Source: DATDAW01 sp036524675 (GTDB taxonomy: Bacteria; Verrucomicrobiota; Verrucomicrobiia; Chthoniobacterales; DASVRZ01). From it: a stretch of 43,836 bases of DNA. The stretch lies in assembly GCA_036524675.1 (NCBI GenBank), contig DATDBU010000145.1, forward strand, positions 1 to 43,836. The letters run 5' to 3'. Position numbers and translations under genes: made by a program. Below are positions 27,239 to 35,442 of this stretch, one piece after another. The notes below the pieces were generated by a model that did no database searches, was not told the DNA's origin, and was given only the letters and a program-made list of their open reading frames with translations. The stretch's first letter is position 1; each line of letters opens with the position of its first letter.

Positions 27239-27949
27239 TCATTTCCTGCCCCCCGGATTTTCCTGCGCAATGATGGCCGAAAGCGAGTCCGTCAACGCCA
27301 CCGACGCCTGGCGATACAGAAAAATATCCACCGCAAAAAAGATGAGGCAAAGGCCCACAAAAATCACCGCAATCCCAGCGACACGCGTAGCAGGCGGCTG
27401 TACGAGATTGCGGGTATCCACTCCCTCGTAGGCCTCAGGGCAGAGGCGGACTGCCGAGTCAGTCTCCATCGATTTGCCGATGCGATGAGCGATCTCCAGC
27501 ATTTTTTTCCGGAGATACTCCGGCTGCCCCGCATACCAACCGCTAAAACCCAGCCCCATGCACAGGTAGAAAATGGCCAACCGACCAGATGCCTCGTCGC
27601 TCGGATCCGCAAGCGTCTCATCGAGCAAATCGAAGAACTTTTCGTCTCCGGCGAGCTCCTTGCGTTCATAAGCAAGGCGGTTGCGATTCCACAGGGAAGC
27701 CACAGGAAGCCCGCTCTCGGCAATTATGGAATCCACAAAAAAAATGAAGGGCAATTCCAATTGATCCCACTGCTTCGCCAGGCCGCCGTCGGATGCGGCT
27801 TGTTTACGAATGCTATCGAACAGGCCTAGCATTTCCGTCCGCAGTGTCTGGTAATCCATCCCCGCAGCAGTCGACACGCCAGTGCGTGCCATGCGGTTGA
27901 GCAAACAAACGCGCTGGAAGAGTGGTTCACAGAGTTCGAGGAGGGTCAT
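27239..27949 (-). CDS. tssL: Type VI secretion membrane protein TssL (DotU)
   Basis: About 236 residues from the ATG at 27949 (MTLLELCEPLFQRVCLLNRM, the usual TssL beginning). An upstream in-frame start at 28024 would draw 25 residues from a palindromic repeat and is unlikely. The cytoplasmic hook domain includes LPFIFFVDSIIAE, ERKELAGDEKFFDLLDETL and FYLCMGLGFSGWYAGQPEYL, all family landmarks. A single C-terminal helix (about 187-209) anchors it. It partners TssM and TssK. Separated from tssK by 111 bases filled by an inverted repeat. Confidence 0.93.
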   Translation of the reverse strand: MTLLELCEPLFQRVCLLNRMARTGVSTAAGMDYQTLRTEMLGLFDSIRKQAASDGGLAKQWDQLELPFIFFVDSIIAESGLPVASLWNRNRLAYERKELAGDEKFFDLLDETLADPSDEASGRLAIFYLCMGLGFSGWYAGQPEYLRKKMLEIAHRIGKSMETDSAVRLCPEAYEGVDTRNLVQPPATRVAGIAVIFVGLCLIFFAVDIFLYRQASVALTDSLSAIIAQENPGGRK

Positions 27950-27953
27950 GCCA

Positions 27954-28048
27954 TTTTCGATTCTCGATTTTCGATTCTTAAGTTTGGATTCTGGATTTTT
28001 GAGTTCTGGATTCGCTGGCGGCAACCGTCGAAAATCGAGAATCGAAAA
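27954..28048. repeat. 21-bp perfect inverted repeat inside the T6SS operon
   Basis: The arms 27954-27974 and 28028-28048 are exact reverse complements built of TTTTCGATTC-like units, 53 bases apart. It occupies nearly all of the tssK-tssL gap and starts five bases upstream of the tssL start codon. The inner part also has TTTGGATTCTGGATT-like direct repeats. It could form a long stem in the mRNA and influence TssL translation or separate TssK from TssL/TssM expression. Confidence 0.85.
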
Positions 28049-28060
28049 CCCAAAACATCC

Positions 28061-29425
28061 TCAGCCCGCGTGTCCGTTGGGGAGAGTCATGTAGAGCGTG
28101 ATGCCGTAATCCGCAGCGTCGTTGCCGCTCCAACGAACGATAGCGGATTTTTCGGTCTGAATCTGCTGCCAGGCACGGCCACTTTCTCCGCGCAACAGCC
28201 GGAAATAATACAGCCCGGTCTGGGCCGGCAGTTCGAGAGGCGGAAAACGCTCCTCCTTGAGCATTACGCCACGAATCGCGCGCGCAGCCATGCTTTCCGG
28301 CATGAGCTTGAAACGGTCCGCGTCCTCGACCAGATGCGCCAGCGACCGCGGATCTTCCTTAGTGCGGATGCCGAGAAAATAATCGGTCGGCCGCGAAAAG
28401 TGTTCGTCCGTGAGTGCAGCCCGCAACCCGACATCCGAGGGATTGAATTCCACCTTGAGAAAGCTCGGCGCCACAGTGCCGCGCAGAAGCAACCGGATTT
28501 TTCCTGCCAGCTCATTAAAACAAGGATACGGATTGTCGTGATCGTACGGCAGCGTGTCATACAGATCGCGATCGGGATGCAATGCTGCCAGCTCACCGAG
28601 GAGCGCGCGCATTTCCTGGTAAAACACAAACGGCGGCACGCTTGGCACATCCAGAAGCGAATCGAAACGCGCAGCAGCCTTGTTGAGTGCCTGAAGCCGA
28701 AGAATCTGCTCGAATTGGAGCCCGCGGAGTTGGTCGAGGCTGAATCCACCGCGAGTTACCTGCACGACCAGCTCCGACCGGCTTGCCTGTATTTGACCCG
28801 ACAAATCGCGCACCAATTCCCGGAGCGTCGCCGAGCCGTTCAAGATCAGGCATGGCCCTACGAACTCGGGATCCTGACGCGGCAAGCCAACGTCCTCGCC
28901 CGCCGCGCGCGTCACACGCAGGAGCGGCAGAACCTCCAGATCCGATCGGTCTTCATGTTCGAGTAAAAGCCGGGCGTTAACGCGTCGCTCCAGCATAGGC
29001 TTGGGGTTGTCACCCGTATTTTCATCCGCCCATTCGCTCTCAACGACCCGATACAAAATTTTTGCCCGCGCATCGACATGCTGCTCCGGCGTAACTGCAT
29101 TTGCGCGGGCGTTGAACCAAAGAGGCACGCCGAGATAAACCGTGAAACGCCCCATCGAGTCGAACGCCTGTTTGATATCCAGAGCCGGCAATTCCGCACT
29201 CCTCGGAAAATCGACCTCCAGCCCGCCCGGCATGATCGCCCGCAACCGATCGAATCGGATACGCATATTTTCCAGTTCATCCCGGGACAGCCGTGATTCA
29301 ATAATTCCATAGGGATACGCCCATCCCAGCCGCCGTTCGGCGCCTGCCATTTCGAGAGCACTGCGTTGAAGCCGTTGGAGGTGATGAGGGAGGAGGAACA
29401 ACCCTTCGTGCCAATGTATTTGCAT
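28061..29425 (-). CDS. tssK: Type VI secretion baseplate protein TssK
   Basis: 454 residues, full length. The N-terminus MQIHWHEGLFLLPHHLQRL is diagnostic for TssK (IHW-EG-F--P-H). It continues with the shell domains and the receptor-binding C-terminal domain (FSRPTDYFLGIRT, PPLELPAQTGLYYFRLLRG). TssK connects the baseplate to the TssL/TssM membrane complex. The stop is followed by a 111-base gap before tssL. The upstream neighbour is a TagH-like gene with 38 bases between. Confidence 0.95.
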   Translation of the reverse strand: MQIHWHEGLFLLPHHLQRLQRSALEMAGAERRLGWAYPYGIIESRLSRDELENMRIRFDRLRAIMPGGLEVDFPRSAELPALDIKQAFDSMGRFTVYLGVPLWFNARANAVTPEQHVDARAKILYRVVESEWADENTGDNPKPMLERRVNARLLLEHEDRSDLEVLPLLRVTRAAGEDVGLPRQDPEFVGPCLILNGSATLRELVRDLSGQIQASRSELVVQVTRGGFSLDQLRGLQFEQILRLQALNKAAARFDSLLDVPSVPPFVFYQEMRALLGELAALHPDRDLYDTLPYDHDNPYPCFNELAGKIRLLLRGTVAPSFLKVEFNPSDVGLRAALTDEHFSRPTDYFLGIRTKEDPRSLAHLVEDADRFKLMPESMAARAIRGVMLKEERFPPLELPAQTGLYYFRLLRGESGRAWQQIQTEKSAIVRWSGNDAADYGITLYMTLPNGHAG

Positions 29426-29463
29426 AGAAAGCCGTCGCCAAAAAAGGGTGAAAAATAGAAACG

Positions 29464-30387
29464 CTAACGTCCGCGGCCCGCGCCGAGAACCAGATCCTCC
29501 GTGTAACTCACGATCGCATCGACGATCTGCTTTTCCACGGCCGGACCGTTGAGTTGATCCACCAGTTCAATGTATTTGCGCCAAAGTCGCTGTTCGCTGA
29601 CGCCCATGAAACCGCCAGCCCCTCCGCACGCCGCGCGGATTTTTTCCGGCGCATACGTTTCCAAATGTCGCCTGGCATATGTCTCGCCTGCCGGACCGAT
29701 GGCGGAAATGACGCCCGCGATCAACTGGCGTGTCTTTTCAAGCAATTGCGTAACCTCTGCGGTCGACAGCTCGGGGTCCCCGCTGAGGTAGATGCCGATC
29801 GTCTTGCGAAAGTCGCCCGGACGATCGCGACGGTAAAGCGAACGTGGCGCAGCGTTTTTCCAGAGATTCCAAATCAGATTGTCCAGCACCGCGATCATCT
29901 CGACCATCGCGCCGAGAAGCTTTCCGGCGCGTCCCGTCGAAATATCTTCGCTCGAAGCCAGCGCAAGACGCTGCAAAGTTTCTGGTGCAAGTTGCAAGCC
30001 ACCCTCCACTGGCAGTGGAAAGATACCGGCGGCTTGCAATTTTTGAGCAAAGACAGCCCTTTCCTCGGCAGTAAGCTGCCCCGCTTGAGCTATCAGGCGA
30101 TCCAGCGTCTCCTCCGGAGTCACTTCGACAATGGCCGGCAATGGTTGTTCTTCTTTCCCTTCGAGAGCTTCCACTGGAAACCGGCTTTCCAACACCGCCA
30201 GAAATTCCTCTTTCCGGCTCGCGTCCACTTCCTTCAATGCCTGTCGGACTTCTTCCACCAGATATTCGCGGCGGACCTCGGGCGCATCATCGGCAAAACT
30301 GGCCTGCAGCATTCGTAATCGTGCCCCCACCTCATCGGCCCACAACGCCACATCCGCAGAATAATTGATCACCCTTGGTGCTTTCAT
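29464..30387 (-). CDS. Probable T6SS TagH/ImpI C-terminal-like protein lacking FHA
   Basis: About 307 residues from the ATG at 30387; the longer frame starting at 30507 is not coding-like. The N-terminal half is charged helical sequence. The C-terminal half (KLLGAMVEMIAVLDNLIWNL, RDRPGDFRKTIGIYLSGD, TRQLIAGVISAIGPAGETYA, then LWRKYIELVDQL) resembles the C-terminal domain of TagH/VasC proteins. Those normally follow an N-terminal phosphothreonine-binding FHA domain, of which no trace is seen here. Its place immediately before tssK is where tagH is often found. TssA was considered but the ImpA_N signature is missing. Family assignment is tentative. Confidence 0.5.
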   Translation of the reverse strand: MKAPRVINYSADVALWADEVGARLRMLQASFADDAPEVRREYLVEEVRQALKEVDASRKEEFLAVLESRFPVEALEGKEEQPLPAIVEVTPEETLDRLIAQAGQLTAEERAVFAQKLQAAGIFPLPVEGGLQLAPETLQRLALASSEDISTGRAGKLLGAMVEMIAVLDNLIWNLWKNAAPRSLYRRDRPGDFRKTIGIYLSGDPELSTAEVTQLLEKTRQLIAGVISAIGPAGETYARRHLETYAPEKIRAACGGAGGFMGVSEQRLWRKYIELVDQLNGPAVEKQIVDAIVSYTEDLVLGAGRGR

Positions 30388-30541
30388 AAGTCGCCCGTAT
30401 CCGCTCTTCCCACAAAGACTTCCATAAATCTTCCCCTGGAACCCCGCAATCAAAATTCCATCCAGTCTCGGGCGCTTGCCTACCACGGACGTTATTTTAT
30501 TGCGCAACGCGAGAGACCGATGGTTTACAAAGATTCTCCAA

Positions 30542-30553
30542 AAAATGCATTTT
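30542..30553. promoter_or_regulatory. 12-bp perfect palindrome in divergent spacer
   Basis: AAAATGCATTTT lies in the 208-base spacer between the divergent tagH-like and EF-hand genes. It could be an operator for either. AT-rich short palindromes also arise by chance, so support is modest. Confidence 0.35.
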
Positions 30554-30595
30554 AGTAAACCCGCCGTTGGAATGGGTGGGGCTACCCTGAATTTT

Positions 30596-31012
30596 ATGAT
30601 ACCAAAAAGTATAATTCGAAAAATGGTGAGCTCGGCGCTTCTTGTCTGCTCCTGCTCCGCTTGGGCCGATCCTTTGGCCGATAAAGTCTATGCTGAAACA
30701 GACCTCAACCACGACGGTAAGGTCACAGCTGCGGAATTCGTCGATCACATCCTAAAAGTTTCCTTCACCCGACTTGATGCCGACAAGGATGGAAAAATCA
30801 CCCCATCGGAATGGGCTTTGGTGGAGAAAGGCTCCAGTGCAAAAGCGGATTTTGCAGCGCTGGATATCGACAAGGACGGAGCCGTCGAAGTGACGGAATT
30901 TGTCCTGAACCCTGGCAAACGCGAGGTCCTGGGAAAGATCTTCCTTACCGTGGACCCAAACGATGACGGCGTGCTTACCGTGAAAGAAATCCCTGCCAAC
31001 GAAAAGAACTAA
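30596..31012 (+). CDS. Exported EF-hand calcium-binding protein
   Basis: 138 residues from the ATG at 30596, which begins a signal peptide (MIPKSIIRKMVSSALLVCSC, then SAWA). The mature part has four EF-hand loops of the D-x-D/N-x-D-G type: DLNHDGKVTAAEF, DADKDGKITPSEW, DIDKDGAVEVTEF and DPNDDGVLTVKEI. It should bind Ca2+ in the periplasm or outside. No enzymatic domain is present. The next gene starts six bases after its stop, so the two are probably cotranscribed. Confidence 0.88.
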   Translation: MIPKSIIRKMVSSALLVCSCSAWADPLADKVYAETDLNHDGKVTAAEFVDHILKVSFTRLDADKDGKITPSEWALVEKGSSAKADFAALDIDKDGAVEVTEFVLNPGKREVLGKIFLTVDPNDDGVLTVKEIPANEKN

Positions 31013-31017
31013 CGAAG

Positions 31018-31431
31018 ATGATGCGATTCAAATTTTTTCCTAGTGTGTTGTTGTGCGCCGCTGTGACATTGACCGGCTGTGAAACTGCTGGCCCTGGCGA
31101 ACGCAGCGGAACGGCGCTGGGAGCGCTGGCGGGTGCGGGTCTTGGCGCGATCCTTGGCAACAATGTTCATGGTCTGGGCAGCGGGGAAGGCGCCGTCGCC
31201 GGTGCGCTTATAGGCGGCCTGGTTGGCAACCGGATGGGTGCACAAAAAGATGAGATCAACGACTTGAGAGGGCAGGCCCACACCATCAACGTGAATGTGC
31301 GCAACAGCGATGGAAGCTATGTTCCGGTTCTCATCCGTCAGATTGGCCCAAGTTCATGGCAGGGCCCTCGGGGCGAAATCTACAACAGTTTTCCGACTCA
31401 GGCTCAGCTGGCACGCCGTTACGCGGTGTAA
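31018..31431 (+). CDS. Glycine-zipper lipoprotein
   Basis: 137 residues. A lipoprotein signal with lipobox LTGC (Cys20) is followed by a glycine-zipper region (TALGALAGAGLGAILGNN, GAVAGALIGGLVGNRMG), typical of small outer-membrane lipoproteins of the OsmB/YmgG type. The C-terminal part (NVNVRNSDGSYVPVLIRQIG) is a small beta domain. It is paired with the EF-hand protein six bases upstream; a shared envelope role is likely but undefined. Confidence 0.85.
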   Translation: MMRFKFFPSVLLCAAVTLTGCETAGPGERSGTALGALAGAGLGAILGNNVHGLGSGEGAVAGALIGGLVGNRMGAQKDEINDLRGQAHTINVNVRNSDGSYVPVLIRQIGPSSWQGPRGEIYNSFPTQAQLARRYAV

Positions 31432-31470
31432 GTCCCCAGCCTGAAAGAACCCGTCATCGGTGGAGCCGCA

Positions 31471-31595
31471 GGGGAGGACAGGCCGCTGGCCTGTACCTTC
31501 GGCGGCTCGCCGACTGGGAATCGTTTCAGTCTGCAGCCAAGCTTTCGTGGAAGATCCAGACTATCGGCATTACGGACCATTGGTCTGTCCTCCCC
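31471..31595. repeat. GGAGGACAGGCC fold-back repeat, copy 2
   Basis: Left arm GGGGAGGACAGGCCGCTGG (31471 onward) includes hairpin ACAGGCC-GCT-GGCCTGT (31478-31494). The right arm ends with GGTCTGTCCTCCCC (31582-31595) and has its own hairpin ACGGACC-ATT-GGTCTGT (31572-31588). It is more diverged than copy 1 at 15495-15615. The right-hand hairpin has changed on both sides relative to the left (ACAGGCC/GGCCTGT versus ACGGACC/GGTCTGT). Confidence 0.78.
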
Positions 31596-31665
31596 TCATT
31601 TGACTTCCCGTCTACATCGGCGATTTTCGACACCCCACTCGACATGGAAAAACCCGTTCAAAGCC

Positions 31666-33060
31666 ATGCGCCTCGCACGATTTCTCAACGAAGGCAGGAC
31701 TACGTTCCTGCTGGCCATCCCCATGATGGCAGGTCAGGCGGGCCAGATGTTAATCGGCATTACCGATACAACGATGGTCGCCCGTGTGGGAGTGTATCCG
31801 CTCGCAGCGGCGGCGTTCGCACAGAACTTAATCGGGTTTTGTTTCGTGACCGGACTGGGATTGCAAATCCCGATATCGATTCTCGCGTCACAAGCGCGGG
31901 GCGCGGGTGATCCGCGGACTGCCGGTGAAACCCTTCGCCACGGACTGGCGATCGGCATATGCACCGGGCTCGGGATCGCTCTTTCACTGACGACGCTGTC
32001 GTTTTTCCTCAGCCATTTCGGGCAGGACCCGGAGGTTGTGCGGGAGGCGGCACCGTTTTTACGAATCGTCGCGTGGTCGTTGCTGCCGACGATGATCGAG
32101 GTGGTCATGAAGCAATTTTGCGATGCGATGGGCCGTCCCTCGCTACCTATGACCATCGTTTTCGGCGAAGTATTGCTCAATATTTTTCTGAACTGGGTAC
32201 TCATTTTCGGAAACCTGGGCGCGCCCGCTCTCGGCCTCACCGGTGCAGGGATCGCAACGCTCATCGCGCGGACGACAGCGGCAACGACGCTGGCAACGAT
32301 CGTTCTAGGATCGGGATTCTTCCGCGAATACCTGCCTGCACGCTGGCTTATCCCCATCGACTGGCAGCGTATCGGCCGGATGCTGACCCTGGGCGTGCCT
32401 ATTTCCTTGTCACTTTTGATGGAAGTCGCCGCATTTGGGACGGCGGCGCTCATGATGGGCTGGATCAGCGCCCAGACTCTGGCAGCGCATCAAATTGCGA
32501 TCAGCTGCGCGGCGTTCACGTTCATGTTTCCGCTCGGGATTTCGATGGCAACGCGGATCCGTGTGGGTCACGCCCGAGGCGCTGGCGAACGGGAACGGTT
32601 GCCGTGGATCGGCTTCAGTTCGCTGGCCCTGGCTGCAGTCATGATGGGAACATTCGCCACGGTTTTTCTCCTGTTCGGCAATGAACTCGTAGGCCTTTTC
32701 GTAAAAGACCCGGACGTAGTCGCGTTGGCGGCTTCGCTCCTGTTCGTGGCTGCCGTTTTCCAGATTTTCGACGGGCTGCAAGTGGTCGGAGGCGGTGCGT
32801 TGAACGGCCTGGGCGATGTGCGCATTCCAACGGCTGCCGCGTTTGTTGCGTATTGGATCATCGCGCTGCCTTCGGCATATGTGCTGGCGTTCAAAATGGG
32901 CGCAGGCGGAGAAGGCATTTGGTGGTCGCTCGCCGCGGGTCTGGCCGCCGCATCGGTGTTCGCTATTACGCGTTTCTGGTGGTTGACCGTGAGAGAGCAA
33001 TGCAAAGGGAACGCCTTGGACCAAGGAAGGGCGATTTCCCAATCGTCCCTGGGCGGTTAG
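31666..33060 (+). CDS. MATE-family multidrug/toxin exporter
   Basis: About 464 residues from the ATG at 31666 (MRLARFLNEGRTTFLLAIPM). Twelve hydrophobic segments and MATE landmarks are present: MMAGQAGQMLIGITDTTMVA, PLAAAAFAQNL, QLPISILASQ-like repeats, and the second-half LGVPISLSLLMEVAAFGTAA. It is a cation-coupled antiporter in the cytoplasmic membrane; the substrate is unknown. The last dozen residues (RAISQSSLGG region) are encoded inside a palindromic repeat unit (33021-33077), so the original C-terminus was probably replaced. Confidence 0.92.
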   Translation: MRLARFLNEGRTTFLLAIPMMAGQAGQMLIGITDTTMVARVGVYPLAAAAFAQNLIGFCFVTGLGLQIPISILASQARGAGDPRTAGETLRHGLAIGICTGLGIALSLTTLSFFLSHFGQDPEVVREAAPFLRIVAWSLLPTMIEVVMKQFCDAMGRPSLPMTIVFGEVLLNIFLNWVLIFGNLGAPALGLTGAGIATLIARTTAATTLATIVLGSGFFREYLPARWLIPIDWQRIGRMLTLGVPISLSLLMEVAAFGTAALMMGWISAQTLAAHQIAISCAAFTFMFPLGISMATRIRVGHARGAGERERLPWIGFSSLALAAVMMGTFATVFLLFGNELVGLFVKDPDVVALAASLLFVAAVFQIFDGLQVVGGGALNGLGDVRIPTAAAFVAYWIIALPSAYVLAFKMGAGGEGIWWSLAAGLAAASVFAITRFWWLTVREQCKGNALDQGRAISQSSLGG

Positions 33061-33077
33061 AAACCGCCACTCCTTGG
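33021..33077. repeat. CAAGGAG fold-back element, short unit C1
   Basis: Outer stem CCAAGGA/TCCTTGG encloses hairpin 1 (GGGCGATT-TCCC-AATCGTCC, one G-T pair) and hairpin 2 (GGCGGTT-AGA-AACCGCC). It overlaps the end of the MATE gene and provides its stop codon (33058-33060). Confidence 0.82.
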
Positions 33078-33091
33078 CGCTGGTCGGAGTG

Positions 33092-33148
33092 CAAGGAGGG
33101 GCGATTTTTAATCGCCCCTTTTCAGCGGTTAGAAACCGCCGCTCCTTG
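33092..33148. repeat. CAAGGAG fold-back element, short unit C2
   Basis: CAAGGAG (33092-33098) pairs with the terminal CTCCTTG (33142-33148). Hairpin 1 is GGGGCGATT-TTT-AATCGCCCC and hairpin 2 is GCGGTT-AGA-AACCGC. It ends two bases from the dprA stop codon and is tandem with C1, 14 bases apart. Confidence 0.85.
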
Positions 33149-33150
33149 AC

Positions 33151-34239
33151 TCAGAGCAACTTCACGAAACGCTGACCGGGCAGCTGTTTGACAAAGTGTT
33201 TCATTTCCAAGGCAAGGAGCGTGGACATCACTCTGGCAGGTGCCAATCCACACGTGGCGATGATTGCATCGGCCGGCGTTTCGTCGCCGCTGATAGCGTC
33301 GTAAACGGCCTGTTGATCGTCGCTTAACCCGGCGGGCGCGCTACGCTCGAGTCGCGGCTCCTCACGAAACAATGTGCCCATGTCGTCGAGAATATCAGAA
33401 GCATCCATGACGAGTTTGGCGCCCTGCTGGATGAGTCGGTTCGAACCGAGTGAGTTCGGACGGTCGATGGGCCCAGGAACGGCGTAAACGGTCCGTCCCT
33501 GGTCGATAGCCATATTCGCGCTGATCAACGCGCCACTGTTAAGGCCAGCTTCAACAACGAGCGTGCCGAAACTCCAACCGCTGATGATCCGGTTGCGCAT
33601 GGGAAATGTCTGCCGGTCAGGCTGAACGGTCATGGAAAACTCCGATACAACAGCGCCGTTGGCGGAGATTTTCTCGGCGAGCTCCCGGTTTTCCGGCGGG
33701 TAAAGGTAATGAAATCCGCCTCCCACCACCGCGACAGTGCGCCCTTTCGCGGCCAATGCCCCAAGGTGTGCCGCGGTATCAATGCCGCGCGCCAAACCGC
33801 TGACAACCGTGAGGCCTGCGTACGCGATTTGATAGGAGAGTTTCCGGGCGGACTCGAGACCGTAATGAGTCGTCTTTCGTGAACCGACGACGCCAATGGC
33901 GTGATGATCCTTTTCAGAAAGCCGTCCCCAAACGTAGAGAACCGTTGGCGGATCGTGAATTTCGCGCAGCAACTTCGGATACACCGCATCTTCTTGTGTC
34001 AAAACCGTCGCGCCAAAGTCCCGGACACGGGCAAGCTCTGCGGAAAGATCGATCCGGTTTTCCCAATCCGAGATTTCTACGGCTGTCTCGGGTCCGATGC
34101 CGTCTATTGATTGAAGTTCATGACGTTTCGCCGCCAGAATTCGTTCAGGCGACCCAAAGACTTCGCGCAATCGCCGGATTCGGACAGGGCCGATCTTGGC
34201 GATCATGTTGAGCGCAATACAGGCCTCCGTATGAGTCAC
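33151..34239 (-). CDS. dprA: DNA-processing protein DprA
   Basis: 362 residues. DprA loads RecA on incoming single-stranded DNA in transformation. The N-terminal helix-hairpin-helix part (LNMIAKIGPVRIRRLREVFG, then LQSIDGIGPETAVEISD) is followed by the Rossmann-like core: GVVGSRKTTHYG, VVSGLARGIDTAAHLGAL, FPMRNRIISGWSFGTLVVEA and GALISANMAIDQGR. A C-terminal winged helix (DQQAVYDAISGD to the end) completes it. The start is a GTG at 34239, which fits the family's N-terminus; an ATG at 34206 would cut into it. The fold-back unit C2 touches its stop. Confidence 0.95.
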   Translation of the reverse strand: MTHTEACIALNMIAKIGPVRIRRLREVFGSPERILAAKRHELQSIDGIGPETAVEISDWENRIDLSAELARVRDFGATVLTQEDAVYPKLLREIHDPPTVLYVWGRLSEKDHHAIGVVGSRKTTHYGLESARKLSYQIAYAGLTVVSGLARGIDTAAHLGALAAKGRTVAVVGGGFHYLYPPENRELAEKISANGAVVSEFSMTVQPDRQTFPMRNRIISGWSFGTLVVEAGLNSGALISANMAIDQGRTVYAVPGPIDRPNSLGSNRLIQQGAKLVMDASDILDDMGTLFREEPRLERSAPAGLSDDQQAVYDAISGDETPADAIIATCGLAPARVMSTLLALEMKHFVKQLPGQRFVKLL

Positions 34240-34356
34240 GGCGGAAAACTATCGGTTTACCACAAGGCCTTCAATCTTCCTCTTAACTCTTCCCTCGACC
34301 TCGGCTTCGAGAGTGACTGCAGAGTTGGAGTAGTAAATTACGATCACGAGCAAAGA

Positions 34357-35442
34357 TTATTTACGCAGCGCCTCGATCTCCTGCTCAATGTCGGCAGGTG
34401 TAACATCTGTTGAAACGAACGCTTCGCCGATTCTCGGCGCCAAAACGAAACGAATCGCGCCTTCCTCGAATTTTTTGTCTTTTTGCAGCGCACCGACAAT
34501 GTCGGCCGTCGCAATGCCGTCCGGAAGGCGGGTCGGGAGGCTGAATTTCTGGAGAAGCTCAACGATCTCCGATGCTTCTCTTTCGGAAAGCCCCGCCTTT
34601 TTCGCCGACAATCTCGACGCGGCGACCATCCCAAGGCTGATCGCCTCTCCGTGCAAAAGGACGCCATAACCCGCGGCATTCTCAATTCCGTGCCCGATGG
34701 TGTGCCCGAAATTGAGCAGTGCCCGGATGCCCGTTTCCTCGCGTTCGTCCGCCGCAACGACCGCGGCCTTGATCTCTACATTGCGGCGAACAACGGCGTC
34801 CAAATCTCTGCGGTCAAACGACTTGAGCCGTTCAAACAAATCGGCATCCCGGATGACGGCGTGTTTGATGATCTCGGCAAAACCTTCGTTGAACTCGCGA
34901 TCCGGCAACGTGTCGAGCGTCGCAGTATCCGCCACTACAAGACGCGGCTGATGAAACGCGCCCACCAGATTCTTCCCGGCTGCAAGATTGATTCCCGTTT
35001 TTCCTCCCACGGAGCTGTCTACCTGCGCCAGAACCGTTGTGGGGATTTGGACAAATGGGATCCCCCGAAAATAAATCGCCGCTACAAATCCCGCCAGATC
35101 TCCCACGACCCCACCACCCAAAGCCACAACCCACGCTTTTCGGTCCAACCCCGCAACCGCCATCCGTTGGCACAAATCCTCTGCGACCACGAACGATTTG
35201 CTTTTTTCTCCGGACGCCACCGTCAGCAACAGCGGATCGAAACCGGCATCCCGGAGACTCGTGGCCGTCTGTCCTCCATAGAGACCACCCACGATACTGT
35301 CCGTGATTACCGCACATTTTCTTCCCAAACGGAGCGGTTTCGCGAGTTCTCCCAACAAGCCCAGCAACCCGCGGCCGATGCGGACTTCGTAAGACCGATC
35401 AGCGAGGAGAACTGGGACTGAATGCACATTTTTACAGACCAT
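34357..35442 (-). CDS. aroB: 3-dehydroquinate synthase
   Basis: Converts DAHP to 3-dehydroquinate in the shikimate pathway, using NAD and a divalent metal. About 361 residues. Landmarks: GEKSKSF, ALGGGVVGDLAGFVAA, PTTVLAQVDSSVGGKTGIN, EGFAEIIKHAVI, LLNFGHTIGHGIE and LLHGEAISLGM, which include the zinc ligands (Glu, His, His). I take the ATG at 35442, which overlaps the end of the pseudopilin gene by 11 bases; the first ten residues of the longer frame are not conserved-looking. Cytosolic. Confidence 0.95.
   Translation of the reverse strand: MVCKNVHSVPVLLADRSYEVRIGRGLLGLLGELAKPLRLGRKCAVITDSIVGGLYGGQTATSLRDAGFDPLLLTVASGEKSKSFVVAEDLCQRMAVAGLDRKAWVVALGGGVVGDLAGFVAAIYFRGIPFVQIPTTVLAQVDSSVGGKTGINLAAGKNLVGAFHQPRLVVADTATLDTLPDREFNEGFAEIIKHAVIRDADLFERLKSFDRRDLDAVVRRNVEIKAAVVAADEREETGIRALLNFGHTIGHGIENAAGYGVLLHGEAISLGMVAASRLSAKKAGLSEREASEIVELLQKFSLPTRLPDGIATADIVGALQKDKKFEEGAIRFVLAPRIGEAFVSTDVTPADIEQEIEALRK

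Noticed and set aside
27950..28024. Upstream start for tssL at 28024
   Set aside because: It would add 25 residues encoded by a palindromic repeat ahead of the conserved TssL N-terminus.
29464..30387. TssA (ImpA) identity for the gene before tssK
   Set aside because: No ImpA_N signature at the N-terminus; the C-terminal pattern fits the TagH C-terminal domain better.
34483..35421. 312-residue frame opposite aroB
   Set aside because: Antisense to conserved AroB motifs; composition is typical of a shadow frame.
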